Assembly: GCA_004525885.1 (NCBI GenBank)
Contig: SPBV01000034.1
Coordinates: 1-11,272, forward strand
Source: Nitrosomonadales bacterium
GTDB taxonomy: Bacteria > Pseudomonadota > Gammaproteobacteria > Burkholderiales > Nitrosomonadaceae
DNA length: 11,272 nucleotides
Direction of reading: 5' to 3'
Part shown: positions 1-6,851 of the stretch, piece by piece
How the letters are laid out: the number at the start of each line of letters is the position of its first letter
How positions within the stretch are numbered: the first letter of the stretch is position 1
Notes under the pieces: generated by a model
Databases searched by the model: none
Told to the model about the DNA's origin: nothing
The model's input: only the letters and a program-made list of their open reading frames with translations
Program-made: the position numbers and the translations under genes

Positions 1-505
1 AATGTCTAGTAACAAAGAAGATGAAAGAATGAAGTTAATTTCAAAGAAAGCCGACAGATTTATGCAAGAATTTCAACAATTGCGTGTGCCTATTTTTATG
101 CTCGCTAATCAACTGCCGTTATTTCAGCTTGGTCGAAATATACCTGAAATTGCAGGTCAACGGGACGCTTATTGCCGCGCGGAGGGAGAGCATTACAATT
201 TACGTACACTTAGTGAAACCGATATCATAGCTTTCAGTGACCCCAATGACATACTGAGTTATACAATAACCAGTGATTTTATGGACCGTTATATAGACTC
301 AAGGCTTTGTTATCATACGACTAATATTAATATCAACGTGGCAGAAGTTAGCGGGATATTTGGCATAGACTATGCCAATCCGATTGCTGCGCACGCTGGC
401 TATGAAACTGATAAACGTGTTATTGCTCTGATAGCTCGTGGAATAGGCAATAAAGATACTTCACCGATTGTTACCGAAAACTGTCGATTTATGATAACTG
501 ACTGA
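1..505 (+). CDS. Probable alpha/beta-hydrolase-fold protein, C-terminal part (cut by window edge)
   Basis: The reading frame is open from the left edge and ends at 505, so about 167 residues are visible and the 5' part is probably outside the window. The fragment looks like the C-terminal half of an alpha/beta hydrolase. It contains a strand-like segment IFMLANQLPL (residues 31-40 counted from the ATG at position 2), the motif AFSDPND (77-83) where the acidic member of a catalytic triad would sit, and NPIAAHAGY (126-134) with a His at 131 placed like the catalytic His. The nucleophile elbow (GxSxG) would lie upstream and cannot be checked. The substrate is unknown. The ATG at position 2 has no visible upstream context, so I treat it as internal. 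The family assignment rests on motif order only, and a catalytically inactive relative is possible. Confidence 0.6.
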   Translation, partial: MSSNKEDERMKLISKKADRFMQEFQQLRVPIFMLANQLPLFQLGRNIPEIAGQRDAYCRAEGEHYNLRTLSETDIIAFSDPNDILSYTITSDFMDRYIDSRLCYHTTNININVAEVSGIFGIDYANPIAAHAGYETDKRVIALIARGIGNKDTSPIVTENCRFMITD

Positions 506-913
506 CGACTAGGAGTTTGTCTGTGAATGACTTGAACATCAGGCACTCTCACTTAATTCAAACCTTGATCCTCCAAAAAACTTTTGGCCAAAATTGGGGA
601 AAGGAGAGAGGATTGGTTTATTAAACAACCCCTTTATTTAATGGCACACTGGGCAAGAAGAATCGAGCTTGCAGCCTACTCCTCTTAGAGTATAGGGTAG
701 CGTTCAAGATCAGATGTGCCGCATACACTCCATAGAAGTGCTATTAACTGGAATTAATGAAATGTCTATTTTGCGCCAAAAGAGGGTGTTCACCGATCCC
801 TCTCTGGAAAAAGTTATATAAAAGAAAATAATTATAATTTACATGACTAGGATGAGTTGGTATTTTTATACACTATTGTTTCAACCGAAACCACCGGACC
901 AGATTAATAAGGG
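506..913. other. Intergenic region upstream of the ion channel gene, no gene seen
   Basis: About 400 bases hold no convincing coding frame on either strand; the longest candidates are under 20 codons and lack ribosome binding sites. There is an inverted repeat AGAGGG (781-786) / CCCTCT (798-803) with an 11-base loop and no T-run, so it is not an obvious terminator. A TATAAT hexamer at 833-838 could be a -10 element for the downstream gene, but I see no good -35 at 16-18 bases, so I do not call a promoter. Confidence 0.4.
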
Positions 914-922
914 ATGTGGAAC

Positions 923-2155
923 ATGACTATCGAAATTCAGAAGAGGAGGGAAGGAACGGCCAATATTTTTTTGAAAAATTTATTATTTGCTTTGATCGTT
1001 GTGTTTGTTTGTGTGCCTTACTCTCCGATTTTCAGTGCTGAGACAGATGAAACTGAGGTAGATGAAACGGTGGTTGTAGAAAAAGCTACGGAAGAGTCCA
1101 TCAAAAAGATAACAGAACAGGAGGTGAAAAAGGCGATCAAGAAGGTTACTAAAGAAACAATAAAGAATGTGGGTGCAGAAGCTTACAAGAAGGAAACCAA
1201 AGAGGAAGAGACCAAAGCAAAGCGCCCGGATGAATTGAAAGGGCCGACTGAAATATACTTTGCGATTTTTGTCATAGACGTCAATAACGTTAATGATGCC
1301 GCCCAAAGCATTACTGCAAATGTATATTTGCGTCTTCGCTGGAAAGATTCACGGCTTGCAAATAAAGAAGTAGCGATACGCCAAATCCCCCTGGATCAAG
1401 TATGGAACCCAAGTATTTTACTCGTCAATCAGCTGGGAATGGGCTTCCGATCGTTGCCTGAAAGCGTTCAGGTTCACCCGGATGGTACGGTGATTTATAT
1501 CCAGCGTTATACAGGGGCATTGTCTCAACGGATGATGCTGGCTAATTTCCCGATGGATAAACAAAACTTTATTATCCAGTTTGCATCGCCCGGAAACGAT
1601 GAGGGCAATTTAATGTTCAAGCCAGAATTACTAAAGATGCATAACGAAGGTGGCGGAGCAATTGCAGAAAACTTGTCGTTGGGGGATTGGAAAATATTGA
1701 AGTATAAGGCGGTGGTTGCTCCCTACAAGCCGATCGAGGGGACAAATGTTGCATCTTTTACTTTCCTGTTTCAAGCCGAGCGCTATGTCAGTTATTATTT
1801 ATGGCAGGTGGTGTTACCACTGGCGGTAATTGTTATTATGTCATCGGCAGCTTTTTGGATCAGACGAGAGGATTTAAGCATCCGGGTTGCGGTGGCGACG
1901 GGTTCCGTTTTAACCTTAATTACTCTTCGATTTGTCCTAGCTAACCTGCTTCCTCGGCTCCCGTACATGACGCGCCTGGATTTTCTCACCGTCGGCAGTA
2001 CGTTTCTTGTGCTTTTTACTTTACTCGTGGTGGTGGCGGCAGGTAGTCATTTTATAAGCCACAAAGAGTCCCTAGCACGAAAATTAGACATCTGCTTTCG
2101 CGCGGGCATTCCGGGTACGTTTTTTCTCTTGGTAGCCTGGTTTTTAACTGGATGA
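923..2155 (+). CDS. Pentameric ligand-gated ion channel (bacterial Cys-loop receptor homologue) with charged N-terminal extension
   Basis: This is a member of the GLIC/ELIC-type pentameric ligand-gated channels of the inner membrane. With the start at 923 (410 residues) there is a signal peptide to about residue 39, then a Lys/Glu-rich segment (about 40-102), then the beta-sandwich receptor domain. That domain has the FPMDKQ loop at 209-214, which matches FPFD of the Cys-loop but, as in other prokaryotic members, lacks the flanking cysteines. The membrane domain follows: M1 about 291-313 with the conserved Pro299, M2 about 319-343 followed by the signature PRLPYMTRLD loop, M3 about 353-378, and M4 near 393-409 at the very C terminus. 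Aligned by that loop, the pore positions read R 0', A 2', G 6', L 9', T 13', F 16', with no Glu at -1' or -2'. I prefer ATG 923 over the in-frame ATG at 914 because AAGGGA (909-914) sits eight bases upstream of it. Ligand and ion selectivity are unknown. Confidence 0.86.
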   Translation: MTIEIQKRREGTANIFLKNLLFALIVVFVCVPYSPIFSAETDETEVDETVVVEKATEESIKKITEQEVKKAIKKVTKETIKNVGAEAYKKETKEEETKAKRPDELKGPTEIYFAIFVIDVNNVNDAAQSITANVYLRLRWKDSRLANKEVAIRQIPLDQVWNPSILLVNQLGMGFRSLPESVQVHPDGTVIYIQRYTGALSQRMMLANFPMDKQNFIIQFASPGNDEGNLMFKPELLKMHNEGGGAIAENLSLGDWKILKYKAVVAPYKPIEGTNVASFTFLFQAERYVSYYLWQVVLPLAVIVIMSSAAFWIRREDLSIRVAVATGSVLTLITLRFVLANLLPRLPYMTRLDFLTVGSTFLVLFTLLVVVAAGSHFISHKESLARKLDICFRAGIPGTFFLLVAWFLTG

Positions 2156-2344
2156 TCCATTAGCACACCTACACACCACGTTGTATTTCTACTCAGCTAA
2201 TGTCTGCCTTGTTCCAAAAGCTAACATTCAGTGTAGACCGATGGATGAGAGTGAATATTGTTACCTAATATACCTCTATGATAGGTGTCTACATGCGCAC
2301 TTATGTACTAGTCTCAATCTGAGAAACTGTTTTGATATAGGGAG

Positions 2345-2689
2345 TTATCTAGTAAATAATTCGCCTAACCTATCCTTGTGTTTGGCTAATCTCTTATTAT
2401 CAATTTTTTCATTTTCGGTAATATGGTCATCTAAAGCACAAATACATAAATTAATAAGTGACCCCACTCCCCCGCGTAATAGCAATTCTGTATTCCGCGA
2501 ATTTATTATACAAAGCTTCTCAGAGTCAGTTTGTGCTGATGCGATCTCATCAAGAAGTCCAGAAATAGATCCGGCTAAGTTAACAACATTGCGACTGTTC
2601 AGGAAATCGTGCAAATCGATAAGAGCCGTATTTAATTCTTTAATATCCTCAATTCTCAGTTGAGAATACAATGCTTTTTCTTTATTCAT
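2345..2689 (-). CDS. Hypothetical protein, 114 residues
   Basis: I do not recognise this product. It is a mostly helical, soluble-looking protein without signal peptide or membrane segment, with a hydrophilic C terminus rich in Lys, Asp and Glu. An AAGAG motif seven bases upstream of the ATG is an acceptable ribosome binding site. The opposite strand is also open over much of this stretch, but its translation is Cys-rich, begins without a ribosome binding site and looks random, so I chose the minus strand. It converges on the ion channel gene with about 190 bases between the stop codons, so it is unlikely to be functionally tied to it. Confidence 0.5.
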   Translation of the reverse strand: MNKEKALYSQLRIEDIKELNTALIDLHDFLNSRNVVNLAGSISGLLDEIASAQTDSEKLCIINSRNTELLLRGGVGSLINLCICALDDHITENEKIDNKRLAKHKDRLGELFTR

Positions 2690-3041
2690 TTCTATACTCT
2701 TGGGTATTGTTGTTACTATGACGGATGAATTTAAACCTATATCTTACATTAAGAATAAACGATGAAATCGCAAGAGGGACGTTTGCATCGATGTGTAACT
2801 TGTCAACAATTGCTTCTCGGGAGGTATCATATCAGACCACACGCACAAAGAGTTGTTGAGGCACTAATAACTACTACGTAGTTTAAGCTGGCATGAAGGA
2901 AGGCAATGCTCGATGGGCTAATGAAGTTACTAGGATTACAGATTGCTGGAAGCTATACTGGTAATAATATTACAGTTATGTGCCGGCTAGTGTTCAAGTA
3001 ACCTAAGAACAGGATGTTAACTGGTATCCACAGGAGGAATC
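2690..3041. other. Intergenic region between two diverging genes, no gene seen
   Basis: Only short frames (about 15-25 codons) are present. The longest is a 23-codon frame beginning with the ATG in the segment near 2893. None has a convincing ribosome binding site together with recognisable protein character. The stretch separates the start of the minus-strand gene at 2689 from the start of the broken HD-like gene and may hold promoters for both, but I cannot place them with confidence. Confidence 0.35.
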
Positions 3042-3438
3042 TTGGCCTTTGATAGCGGGACATTTACAATATCAGTCGGAAAGGGTCAGCATATTAATGC
3101 TGATTCTGAAATGAAATTTGATCGAAACGGTCTGCTCAAAACCGTACTTGAGCAGTTTCGAATAAGCCGCACAGGAGTTCATGGGCCGAATCACTGGGCC
3201 AGGGTTTAGTCATCACACCCTGGCAATTGGCAAGGCAAGATGTGCAGACCTCTTAGTTGTTGAGTTATTCGCGTTATTGCATGATAGTCAGCGTGAAAAT
3301 GAATGGACTGATCCTGGACATGGAGACCGTGTAGCTGACTTCGCTGCTGCACTTAATCTAGAATTCTATGATTTGAAGCCGTCTCAGTTGGACCAGCTTT
3401 GCACGGCCATCCGGGCTGTTTCGAATTTGGGATCCTGA
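3042..3438 (+). pseudogene. Broken HD-domain-like protein gene (frameshifted and 3'-truncated)
   Basis: Two overlapping frames together read as one protein. The first, open from 3021 and ending at TAG 3207-3209, encodes KFDRNGLLKTVLEQFR followed by GVHGPNHWARV. The second, one base out of phase and running to 3438, continues with ADLLVVELFALLHDSQRENE and then DPGHGDRVADF. The HGxxHWxRV, FALxHDSxRxNE and DPxHGxR motifs are the ordered metal-binding-type His/Asp blocks of a family of uncharacterised HD-like proteins, where they occur in one continuous frame. The frame change falls near 3205. The protein then ends at AIRAVSNLGS, well before the usual C terminus, so the 3' part is also lost. The start could be TTG 3042, four bases after AGGAGG, or ATG 3111, which lacks a good ribosome binding site. 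The gene is almost certainly non-functional. Confidence 0.7.
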
Positions 3439-3740
3439 AGGTCGTCGGGCAGTAATGCCTTGACAAACGCGCGTAAGTTGGCGGCCTCTCTGCCGCTCGT
3501 GATAAAAAGCGGCTTAGCTGACCTCGTGGATTTGAGCACGATCTGGTGTGCGTGAACCCTATTATCAATCTTGTCAAATAAAGTTGCTGCAGAAACAATG
3601 TCCAAACAAGCCACAACAGGCTTACCTATGTTCGTTGCGGCTACGGTGCCGTGTGTGTGCTTATCATTGGAACAAACACACCAGACCAACCCTTTCTGAA
3701 GTAGCTCAAATACCCAAATATGTCGCCGCCCTATCCCCAT
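3384..3740 (-). CDS. Unidentified reading frame, possibly a chimeric gene remnant
   Basis: The frame encodes 118 residues that I do not recognise. Its middle and C-terminal part (KPVVACLDIVSAATLFDKID, then SGREAANLRAFVKALLPDDL) has the composition of a real soluble protein, while the N-terminal third, with a CVCSNDKHTHG stretch, is less convincing. The ribosome binding site upstream of the ATG at 3740 is poor. The last 18 or so codons lie antisense to the recognisable end of the broken HD-like gene, so the genuine part probably ends near 3435 and the tail is a junction artefact. The best reading is a gene fragment brought next to the HD-like remnant by rearrangement; a real small gene is possible. 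Confidence 0.3.
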   Translation of the reverse strand: MGIGRRHIWVFELLQKGLVWCVCSNDKHTHGTVAATNIGKPVVACLDIVSAATLFDKIDNRVHAHQIVLKSTRSAKPLFITSGREAANLRAFVKALLPDDLQDPKFETARMAVQSWSN

Positions 3741-3866
3741 TTATCTTGCATATCATTATCCGTATTAATGGCGGTTTAAATGCTTTATTTACTTGTAAGG
3801 TAGCAACAGAGTAGCAATGAGAAGACAAAGATCCAGGTAGCTGAACACAAGTCTTTGTTTAATCAG

Positions 3867-3910
3867 TGCTGTTGGGGGAGTCGAACCTCCGGCCTACTGA
3901 TTACGAATCC
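3867..3910 (-). other. 3' half of a tRNA-Thr(CGT)-like sequence; candidate integrase attachment site
   Basis: Read on the minus strand, this stretch starts with the anticodon region TTCGTAA (anticodon CGT) followed by TCAGTAGG, then a T-arm GGAGG-TTCGACT-CCCCC and an acceptor-like AACAGCA. The 5' half (D-arm and 5' acceptor strand) is missing: the bases beyond 3910 do not form a D-arm, and the left strand of the anticodon stem no longer pairs well. The T-stem also has one A-C mismatch. Loss of similarity at the anticodon stem-loop is what integration by a tyrosine recombinase into a tRNA gene leaves behind, and an integrase gene begins about 160 bases away. I infer that this is one end of an integrated element. 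No second copy is visible in the window. Confidence 0.55.
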
Positions 3911-3953
3911 GAAAGCCACATCATATCTACAGATTGACTATAGTTAACAAAAC

Positions 3954-3982
3954 TTGATAAATAAAGGCTCGTAGCCTATAGT
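3954..3982 (+). promoter_or_regulatory. Sigma70-type promoter of the integrase gene
   Basis: TTGATA (3954-3959) and TATAGT (3977-3982) are separated by exactly 17 bases, each one mismatch from the TTGACA/TATAAT consensus. Transcription would start near 3989, giving a leader of about 80 bases before the integrase start. A short inverted repeat GGCT-CGT-AGCC (3966-3976) lies inside the spacer. Confidence 0.65.
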
Positions 3983-3999
3983 GACATTAATAAAGTTAC

Positions 4000-4021
4000 A
4001 TGAAATTAGTCTAGATTTCAT
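4000..4021. promoter_or_regulatory. Palindrome in the integrase leader, possible operator
   Basis: ATGAAAT (4000-4006) and ATTTCAT (4015-4021) form a perfect 7-base inverted repeat around an 8-base centre that itself contains TAG..CTA symmetry. It lies just downstream of the predicted transcription start, where a dimeric repressor or excisionase could act. The binding protein is unknown. Confidence 0.35.
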
Positions 4022-4027
4022 CTATAC

Positions 4028-4047
4028 CGTAACCCCAGTGTAACCCC
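4028..4047 (+). repeat. Two direct GTAACCCC repeats next to the integrase start, possible arm-type sites
   Basis: GTAACCCC occurs at 4029-4036 and again at 4040-4047, an 11-base period close to one helical turn. Short direct repeats beside the integrase gene are the usual form of arm sites bound by the N-terminal domain of tyrosine integrases. Only two copies are seen, so this is suggestive. Confidence 0.35.
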
Positions 4048-4068
4048 AAAATGTTATCCGAGGCGAAC

Positions 4069-6051
4069 ATGGCGACCAGAATCAACTTCACCAAAGAAGC
4101 AATTAACACATTACCAGCACCCAAATCAGGCAAACGCAGCACCTACCTTGACTCTAAAACAGTAGGCTTACAGCTTCGCACTACCTCCAATGGTACTGTA
4201 ACTTTCTCCGTTTATAGGCGAACTAAAGGTGGCGGTCCTGAACGCATTACGCTGGGGCGCTTCCCTGATATGACCATCAAGCAGGCAAGACGTAAGGCCG
4301 CTGAAATTAACTCAGACATTGCCAATGGTTTAAACCCTAGTGAAGTGAAAAGAGAACGAAAGTCGGGATTAACTTTTTCTGACCTCTTTGCTGAATATCT
4401 TGAGCGTCATTCAAAGCCCGCTAAGAAAACATGGGCGGAGGATAAGTCCAAATATGAAACTTATCTGGCAAGACCATTAGGCAATAAGAAGCTGTCTACA
4501 ATTGATCAATCTAGTATCGCAGCCATACACGGCAAAATTACCAAGGCTGGGCATCAAGTTACAGCAAACCGAGTGAAAGCCTTAGTCTCAAGTATATTTG
4601 GCTGGGCAATTTCGGTTGGACTCTGGCAAACGAACCCTGCACTCGGCATTAGGCTAAACAGAGAGCATTCCCGTGACCGCTTTATTCAAAGCGACGAGCT
4701 TCGAAAGTTCTTTCAAGCATTAGCAGAAGAAGAAAATAGCACCATGCGGGACTACTTTTTGCTGTCTCTATTAACAGGCGCAAGACGTGCTAACGTACTG
4801 TCTATGAGATGGGTAGACATTAACCTAAAACGGGCAGAATGGCGTATCGAGGAAACCAAAAACGGCACCCCACAAACAATCACATTGTCGCCAGAAGCAT
4901 TGACTATATTACGTAACAGAAATCCGTCAGAGCCAACAACATTCGTTTTTCCTGGTAATGGTCGTAGTGGACATCTAATTGAGCCCAAAAAAAGCTGGAA
5001 GCGTATTCTAAATCGTGCTGGCATTGACGATCTACGCATCCATGATTTAAGAAGGACGCTTGCCAGCTGGCAAGCGAGAACTGGTGCAAGCTTAGCTATT
5101 ATTGGAAAGAGCCTGAACCACAAAAACCAGGACACTACCGCTATTTATGCTCGACTTGATCTAGAGCCAGTACGCGAGTCAGTAAATACGGCAACGGCTG
5201 TCATAATGGGTGCTGCTAGATTAAGGGGTGACACACGCAAAGATCATGAAAATCAATTGTTAAGAAGAGCAACAGATTTCAAAATAGCAGATAATGAACA
5301 ACCAAAAAGTGTACTTGAAAAAATTACGGCTCTTGCTAGATTAGGTGCGGAACCATACGATGGAATACGTGGAACACTTCCCATATGGATGCCACCCCTA
5401 ATTATTAAAGAATTTAAGAAAATTCAGACCAAGTTACAGATAGGAGACAGATCTACTGATAGATGTACTCCTGATCAGATTCTGCAGTATATCGAAGACT
5501 ATCCAGGCTATCTAAACGGTAACAAACCAGAAATAGTTAGCGTAGATATTCCAGACAGATTAGTTGATGATATTGACCGGCTTTGGGTACTTAAATACGC
5601 CGCGGAGCTCGGTGAACAGGACAAAAAGTCAGGGTTGGCGATACTACATAGCAAAGAAACCGCGGCTGACCTACTCTACGGACAAAAATACAAAAAAGTA
5701 CAACCTGAAAAGGCAAGAAAATCAAGTAGTGAAGTTCATGATAAGAATTTAGCAATAAATCAAATTATCAGCATGTTGGCAATCTCCAGCGAGCACGAGA
5801 ATGAAATAGCAAAAGAGCTCTGGGCTCATTTCCTCTCAGAGCTAAATGATCGAAATCTTCACCCATATCAATTTGATATTAAACAGGATATTACAAAGTG
5901 GAAATGTGAATATGACTTTAGAGATAACCGCGAATCGATAACATTCAAACTATTCTCCAATATAGTTTCAGAGTCACGAAATAGGTTTCGAACAATTCTC
6001 CATAGTGGTTTACGAGTCACGAAGAAAAATCCTGTTAGCCCGGATAATTAA
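4069..6051 (+). CDS. P4-type tyrosine integrase with a long C-terminal extension
   Basis: The enzyme would integrate and excise a mobile element at a tRNA gene. Residues about 1-90 form the DUF4102-type arm-binding domain (LDSKTVGLQLR, then ITLGRFPDMTIKQAR), 105-195 the core-binding domain, and 210-390 the catalytic domain. All catalytic residues are present: Arg239 in TGARR, Lys264, His325 and Arg328 in IHDLRR, His351 in LNHKNQDTT and nucleophile Tyr360. Related integrases stop near 400 residues; this one is 660, with an extra 260-residue region of unknown fold, charged and mostly helical, ending in ITKWKCEYDFRDNRESITF and a basic tail. I prefer ATG 4069 because CGAGG lies five bases upstream; ATG 4051, in frame, has no ribosome binding site. 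The gene has its own promoter at 3954-3982 and points away from the tRNA fragment, so the element probably extends to the right. Confidence 0.9.
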   Translation: MATRINFTKEAINTLPAPKSGKRSTYLDSKTVGLQLRTTSNGTVTFSVYRRTKGGGPERITLGRFPDMTIKQARRKAAEINSDIANGLNPSEVKRERKSGLTFSDLFAEYLERHSKPAKKTWAEDKSKYETYLARPLGNKKLSTIDQSSIAAIHGKITKAGHQVTANRVKALVSSIFGWAISVGLWQTNPALGIRLNREHSRDRFIQSDELRKFFQALAEEENSTMRDYFLLSLLTGARRANVLSMRWVDINLKRAEWRIEETKNGTPQTITLSPEALTILRNRNPSEPTTFVFPGNGRSGHLIEPKKSWKRILNRAGIDDLRIHDLRRTLASWQARTGASLAIIGKSLNHKNQDTTAIYARLDLEPVRESVNTATAVIMGAARLRGDTRKDHENQLLRRATDFKIADNEQPKSVLEKITALARLGAEPYDGIRGTLPIWMPPLIIKEFKKIQTKLQIGDRSTDRCTPDQILQYIEDYPGYLNGNKPEIVSVDIPDRLVDDIDRLWVLKYAAELGEQDKKSGLAILHSKETAADLLYGQKYKKVQPEKARKSSSEVHDKNLAINQIISMLAISSEHENEIAKELWAHFLSELNDRNLHPYQFDIKQDITKWKCEYDFRDNRESITFKLFSNIVSESRNRFRTILHSGLRVTKKNPVSPDN

Positions 6052-6119
6052 GGATTTCCTTGTTTTATGTGGGTAACGTTTCCATACTCTAATTTACAAG
6101 AATTTTGTGCGGCATCAAC

Positions 6120-6322
6120 TAGCACGATTTGCGAAGAACATTGGGTAGTTGGAAGCTAAGGCAGGCGCATCTCTTGCAATCACCGGAAAGAGCTGAAACC
6201 ATAAAAACCAGAACACTACCGCAATCTATGCAAGACTTGACCGTGATCCGGTAAAAGAAATTATCAATACCGCGACCAGTGCAATGATGGGAACGGCTGG
6301 AACAAAAAAAGCTCGAAAGTGA
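6120..6322 (+). pseudogene. Decayed 3' end of a second P4-type integrase gene
   Basis: The stretch translates, in two frames, into the catalytic end of an integrase closely related to the intact one just upstream. HDLRRTLGSWK lies in the frame starting at 6123. After a frameshift near 6156 the other frame gives AKAGASLAITGKS, a stop (TGA where Leu is expected), then NHKNQNTTAIYARLD and a normal short C terminus ending at TGA 6320-6322 after KKARK. The HxxR, NHxxxxTTxxY and following helix line up with residues 325-395 of the intact integrase. The 5' four-fifths of the gene are gone. It marks an older insertion, or a tandem element, at the same locus. Confidence 0.85.
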
Positions 6323-6440
6323 TAAACTTGAAAAAACATGACAATATCCAAACTATACCTATTTCAATGTAAATATAGCTAAGGCTGCCTTCAGCCGATT
6401 CTCGAGCGCTTTCTAAGAGAAGGACTATAAAAAAAGCTAA

Positions 6441-6704
6441 ATAACGCAAATAACTAAATGTGAATTTTTTGAGGGTGATTTAGAGGATGACTATCTGGAC
6501 TATCTTGAAGGTGTCAGGCTGGGGGATATTTTGGGTGCATATACAAAGGCAATGCAATAAGATGATAGATAATGAGCCTGTAGCCAAGTAAATATAGCTG
6601 TTGGAGCAATAGGTTATATCTCAAGTGGCAATTCTCGCCTGAAAGCGTGGGTAGAGCTATGTGGGTATTTGTCTGTGAGAAGCAATGGAAAAATAGAAGT
6701 ATAG
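6441..6704 (+). pseudogene. Probable decayed gene of unknown family
   Basis: One frame is open from 6441 to 6557, encoding an acidic segment (EGDLEDDYLDYLEGVRLGDI, then LGAYTKAMQ). It is interrupted by TAA at 6558 and by TAA TGA at 6570-6575, then stays open in the same frame to TAG 6702-6704, encoding VGAIGYISSGNSRLKAWVE and LCGYLSVRSNG. Both parts look protein-like and there is no start codon with a ribosome binding site in front, so I read them as one gene broken by nonsense changes. I do not recognise the family. Chance open frames are the alternative. Confidence 0.3.
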
Positions 6705-6797
6705 AAAAGCCCACCATTCTGTCGGGTTTGGAGAGGGTAGGAATCAAGAGTATTTGGAACAGCATTCCATCACATCAACTTTGAAGGAAGGACATTA

Positions 6798-6851
6798 ATG
6801 AATAAAATGACTATTGTTGATGTCATGAAAATAAATCGGTGGCTTAAATGA
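6798..6851 (+). CDS. Short leader ORF, 17 codons, overlapping the next gene
   Basis: ATG 6798 follows a strong ribosome binding site (AAGGAAGGA, 6784-6792) by five bases and encodes MNKMTIVDVMKINRWLK. Its TGA overlaps the ATG of the downstream membrane-protein gene as ATGA (6848-6851). The downstream gene has no good ribosome binding site of its own, so its translation is probably coupled to this ORF. The peptide may serve only as a translational leader, or it may be the remains of a longer upstream gene. Confidence 0.5.
   Translation: MNKMTIVDVMKINRWLK

Noticed and set aside
983..1306. Minus-strand open frame opposite the ion channel N-terminal region
   Set aside because: It is the complement of the Lys/Glu-rich coding stretch, giving a Phe/Leu-rich shadow translation; the plus strand has clear homology.
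2181..2663. Plus-strand open frame of 160 codons opposite the small hypothetical gene
   Set aside because: Its translation is Cys-, Ser- and Leu-rich with no protein-like pattern, has no ribosome binding site, and overlaps the better minus-strand candidate almost fully.
3548..3814. Plus-strand open frame of 88 codons
   Set aside because: Composition looks random, there is no ribosome binding site, and the minus-strand frame over the same stretch is more protein-like.
3825..3860. Inverted repeat ACAAAGA / TCTTTGT as a terminator left of the tRNA fragment
   Set aside because: The loop is about 20 bases, the stem is AT-rich and no T-run follows, so a terminator is not supported.
6514..6765. 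Minus-strand open frame of 83 codons behind the integrase relic
   Set aside because: Hydrophobic, His/Leu/Tyr-rich translation without a ribosome binding site; the plus strand gives better protein-like segments.
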